From NCBI GenBank assembly GCA_910575625.1, contig CAJTFD010000005.1:69229-133228 (forward strand): a stretch of DNA of 64,000 bases, in the 5' to 3' direction. Positions 61,467-64,000 of the stretch are shown piece by piece. Position 1 is the stretch's first letter, and each line of letters starts with the position of its first letter. A program made the translations under genes and the position numbers. The notes beneath the pieces were generated by a model. It made no database searches. It was not told the DNA's origin and saw only the letters and a list, made by a program, of their open reading frames with translations. The DNA is from Clostridia bacterium (GTDB lineage: Bacteria; Bacillota; Clostridia; Lachnospirales; Lachnospiraceae).

Positions 61467-62567
61467 CTAATAAATCTCCCTCAGAGCAGCCAGAAGCCTC
61501 TCATGTGCCTGGGGTGTATCTTCCACAGAGACGGAATTGCTTATGTTTTTGAATAGTGTTTCCAGTACCTCTTCCCTGTGTTCAAGACCCAGAGCTTGAA
61601 GATCCATCGGCATGTCCATGCTCTTCATATATTCTTTCAGCCCTTTAATGGCTCCTGTATCATTGTTGAATCTCAGTTGGGCGATGAGCCCGGTGGCTAC
61701 GATCTCGCCGTGGAGATAATGCATCGACTCTTTAAAATAATAAGTGCGTATAGCTTCGTACATCCGGTGGGCCAAAGCCGTCTGCCCTTTCGCCCGCATC
61801 AGGGAACTGACAAGACCCGTAAGGGCGATGACACAGAAGATCACATTATGGACAGTTGTGGTCAGCTTTCCTTGTTCCACATCCTGGTAAGCATTCTTCC
61901 CCCATCCTTCCAGGATATGGTAGACTTCCTTAGCCAGACTGTAAGCGCTATATTTATCAATAGTATCTGTCTGCAGGGTGATGGCTGGCTTGCCGTTAGA
62001 GATCTCGATACACTTAGCCATGGCGTCCATGATCCCGGCAGCCAAGAGCCTGGGGGGTTGAGCAGCCATGATCAGTTCGTCTACGATCACACTGTTTACT
62101 TCGTATTCAAAATGCCAGTATCCCACGCATCTGCCTTCGTCTGTATACATGACACTCAAAGGGCTAAAAGAAGCACAGGTGGCGGCAGAAGTAGGGATCA
62201 GTACCACAGGGAGGCCAAGGTCCGCGCCTGCGGCTTTTACCAGATCCATGATGCGTCCACCCCCAACCCCTGCCAAGACATCACAGCCATTCTCCCTGAT
62301 CTTTGGCCGTAACGCATCTAACTTGGCGTAGCTGGGAAATCCGCTGTACTCTTCTGATACCCAATCAAGACCGGCGCTCTGAAAACTTTTTTCCAAAGTA
62401 TCCCAGGTCAGCCGGAGGGCTTTGGGACCGCCGATCACATATACTTTCTTTCCGTACCGGCAGATTTCCCCGCCGCTGTGCGCAAGAATATCCGGTTCCT
62501 GTAGGTATCGTCCTGCACCAAATCGGTAGCTGGTATATTTCTCCATAAAACCTTTTTCTCCTGTCAT
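61467..62567 (-). CDS. Iron-type (GldA-like) alcohol dehydrogenase
   Basis: A 366-residue dehydrogenase of the glycerol dehydrogenase branch. The NAD site is GGGRIMDLVKAAGADLGLPVVLIPTSAATCASFSPLSV, metal ligands lie in AAGIMDAMAKCIEISNG and in the His-containing LHGEIVATGLIAQL. It probably reduces a small aldehyde or ketone, or oxidises a polyol. As first gene of the operon with aminotransferase, lyase and importer it may reduce the 2-oxo acid or aldehyde that results. A near-consensus promoter lies just upstream. Confidence 0.85.
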   Translation of the reverse strand: MTGEKGFMEKYTSYRFGAGRYLQEPDILAHSGGEICRYGKKVYVIGGPKALRLTWDTLEKSFQSAGLDWVSEEYSGFPSYAKLDALRPKIRENGCDVLAGVGGGRIMDLVKAAGADLGLPVVLIPTSAATCASFSPLSVMYTDEGRCVGYWHFEYEVNSVIVDELIMAAQPPRLLAAGIMDAMAKCIEISNGKPAITLQTDTIDKYSAYSLAKEVYHILEGWGKNAYQDVEQGKLTTTVHNVIFCVIALTGLVSSLMRAKGQTALAHRMYEAIRTYYFKESMHYLHGEIVATGLIAQLRFNNDTGAIKGLKEYMKSMDMPMDLQALGLEHREEVLETLFKNISNSVSVEDTPQAHERLLAALREIY

Positions 62568-62579
62568 TCATTGGATCTT

Positions 62580-62608
62580 ATTATAATTATTTCTATTAGA
62601 ATTGTCAA
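62580..62608 (-). promoter_or_regulatory. Consensus promoter of the dehydrogenase-importer operon
   Basis: On the minus strand TTGACA (62608-62603), a 17-base spacer and TATAAT (62585-62580): both hexamers are perfect. The start codon is only 13 bases after the -10, leaving a very short leader without a riboswitch. Confidence 0.75.
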
Positions 62609-62751
62609 TAGATATATAAATTGAAAGAATACATGCAAAGATCCCTGTAGAATCAAAAACAATACCGACGACTGAAACCATATTCCGTAAGATAAGGCAC
62701 TATTTTAGTGGGTACTGTTATCATTCCTGCCAAATACACAGGAACGGGGAT

Positions 62752-62780
62752 TTGCATTTCCATCCATAACGTAGTAGAAT
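62752..62780 (+). promoter_or_regulatory. Promoter of the first LicD gene
   Basis: TTGCAT, a 17-base spacer and TAGAAT (62775-62780), about 30 bases before the start codon. Confidence 0.5.
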
Positions 62781-62811
62781 GAAAGACAAAAGTGTAGGTT
62801 GGAGGAGCGTT

Positions 62812-63681
62812 ATGGCTTACAGGGCATACGATGATGAGACTCTGCAGCGGCTGCAGAGATTAGAACTGATGATCTTGAAGGAATTTGATCTTTTATGCAG
62901 GGAAAATAAGATCCGCTATTTTGGCTGCGGCGGGACGGCTATCGGCGCGGTGCGGCATGGCGGATTCATCCCCTGGGACGACGATATCGACGTGGGGATG
63001 CTCCGCAGGGATTACGACCGTTTCTTGAAAGTGGCGGCCAGCTGGAAGACGGATCGATTTTGTGTGGTCAACGCGGAGACAGACCCGCGGATCCCGTTTC
63101 CCTCTACCCGGTGGGTGCTGCGGGGAACGCGCTTTCAGGAGGAATGCTTTAAAGACCTGGACTGTGAGCTGGGGATCTTCCTGGATATCTACTGCTTTGA
63201 CAACATTCCGGATGATGACCGGGCGATGAAGCGGCAGGCATGGGCGGCGTGGTTTTACGGGAAGATGATGGTCCTGTCCGGGATCAGGGAGCCGGTCCTC
63301 TATTTTGGCGGCTGGAAGGCAGATGTGGTCCATTTTCTGTGCAAGATCGGACATCGGATCTTAAAAAAACTGCACCTGGGACCGGATCTCTGGTACAGGA
63401 AGGCAAAACGGGTGGCTGTGAAATACAGATATGCAAAGACGAGGCGGGCAGCGTTTTATTTTGACCCCACGCCTTTTACCAGCATCGTGTACAAAAAGCA
63501 TATCTTCCCCACAAAGGAGAGAGCATTCTCCGGGCTGACGATCCCGTTCCCGGGAAAGGTACAGGCCTATCTGAAACGCAGATATGGGGATTACATGACG
63601 CTGCCGCCCGAGGAGAAGCGGCACAACCATCCGCCGTACATGCTGGATCTGGGACCGTATGCGGATATGCCGCTGGAATGA
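62812..63681 (+). CDS. LicD-family nucleotidyltransferase-fold protein
   Basis: A 289-residue LicD/Fukutin-like transferase. The catalytic block is [37 protein letters not shown]. The family transfers phosphocholine or a similar phospho-group onto surface glycans. A GGAGGAG site fixes the start at 62812. A second LicD gene follows after 17 bases, so this is probably the start of a surface-polysaccharide decoration operon. Confidence 0.88.
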   Translation: MAYRAYDDETLQRLQRLELMILKEFDLLCRENKIRYFGCGGTAIGAVRHGGFIPWDDDIDVGMLRRDYDRFLKVAASWKTDRFCVVNAETDPRIPFPSTRWVLRGTRFQEECFKDLDCELGIFLDIYCFDNIPDDDRAMKRQAWAAWFYGKMMVLSGIREPVLYFGGWKADVVHFLCKIGHRILKKLHLGPDLWYRKAKRVAVKYRYAKTRRAAFYFDPTPFTSIVYKKHIFPTKERAFSGLTIPFPGKVQAYLKRRYGDYMTLPPEEKRHNHPPYMLDLGPYADMPLE

Positions 63682-63698
63682 TAAGGAGGGGATCAGCT

Positions 63699-64000
63699 AT
63701 GGAATACCGGCCGGGGGAGCTTGCGCGCGTGCAGCAGGTGGCCCTGTCTGTCTTAAAAGAGTTCATCAGGATCTGTGATAAATATGAGCTGGATTATTTC
63801 GCCCACTGGGGGACCGCTCTGGGGGCGGTGCGCCACAGAGGGTTCATCCCCTGGGACGACGACATCGACGTGGGGATGCTCCGGGATGATTACGAACGGT
63901 TCCTGCAGATAGCGCCGGGGGAACTGGGGGACAGATTTATCCTGTCAAATGGATTTATCCAGAAAAACTGCCCCGGCATGTTCACGATGATGTCCGCGGC
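63699..64000 (+). CDS. Second LicD-family protein, cut by window edge
   Basis: The frame opens [19 protein letters not shown] after AAGGAGGGG and contains [37 protein letters not shown], the same catalytic block as its neighbour. It continues past the window end with no stop in the 100 visible codons. Confidence 0.85.
   Translation, partial: MEYRPGELARVQQVALSVLKEFIRICDKYELDYFAHWGTALGAVRHRGFIPWDDDIDVGMLRDDYERFLQIAPGELGDRFILSNGFIQKNCPGMFTMMSA

Noticed and set aside
1-64000. CRISPR array, rRNA or tRNA genes
   Set aside because: No regularly spaced direct repeats and no rRNA or tRNA-like sequence was recognised anywhere; the only tandem repeats are the short coding ones listed.

Overview
The window looks like chromosome of an anaerobic, spore-forming, Gram-positive gut bacterium of the Lachnospiraceae / Clostridium cluster XIVa type. 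The reasons are mid-range GC, strong AGGAGG ribosome binding sites, the gene order cysE-cysS-mrnC-rlmB, a T-box before ilvB, the sporulation gene spmA, an orphan CooS-CooF-flavoprotein carbon monoxide dehydrogenase cluster and LicD genes. The species call is inference. No rRNA or tRNA gene was seen.

Layout. 1-1430 is a mobile-element scar: an IS3-type orfA running off the left edge, an MNT antitoxin beside a truncated HEPN toxin, and relics of a Tn916-like integrase and excisionase. 1550-5910 is a redox block: a flavodoxin and three aldo/keto reductases (one a pseudogene), with a divergent TetR regulator. 6280-12500 mixes intact genes (C45 acyltransferase-like protein, AraC, CMD-cupin, LysR) with fragments of MATE, methyltransferase, TetR, ABC exporter and flavodoxin genes. 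12600-23350 holds two response regulator / histidine kinase / ABC transporter modules arranged head to head, plus a CPBP membrane protease. The ATPase of the left module carries an in-frame amber codon.

23365-26950 is the CODH operon. The catalytic subunit lacks residues that characterised CODHs use for proton transfer. 27150-32515 has a HAD phosphatase, a chemotaxis receptor and a hybrid histidine kinase. 32600-35570 is the most interesting accessory spot: an AAA ATPase overlapping a PD-(D/E)XK-like nuclease gene, lodged between an intact spmA and a displaced spmA 3' fragment. The two spmA copies share a 179-bp near-perfect direct repeat, and a deletion remnant of a second copy of the ATPase lies beyond. 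This looks like a small defence-type cassette at a reused insertion site.

35650-43700 is a DeoR-controlled carbohydrate operon (ABC importer, two uroporphyrinogen-decarboxylase-like proteins, FGGY kinase) with a 23-A tract before the first transporter gene. Then come a formate/nitrite channel, a COG3044-type ATPase, ilvBN under a T-box, cysE-cysS-mrnC-rlmB, and a secreted DUF5722-type protein. A minus-strand operon follows (Fe-type dehydrogenase, aminotransferase, methionine gamma-lyase-like enzyme, SsuABC/TauABC-like importer). It is interrupted by a 164-bp palindromic MITE-like element whose 3-bp target duplication shows what the ATPase gene looked like before insertion. Two LicD genes close the window, the second cut by the edge.
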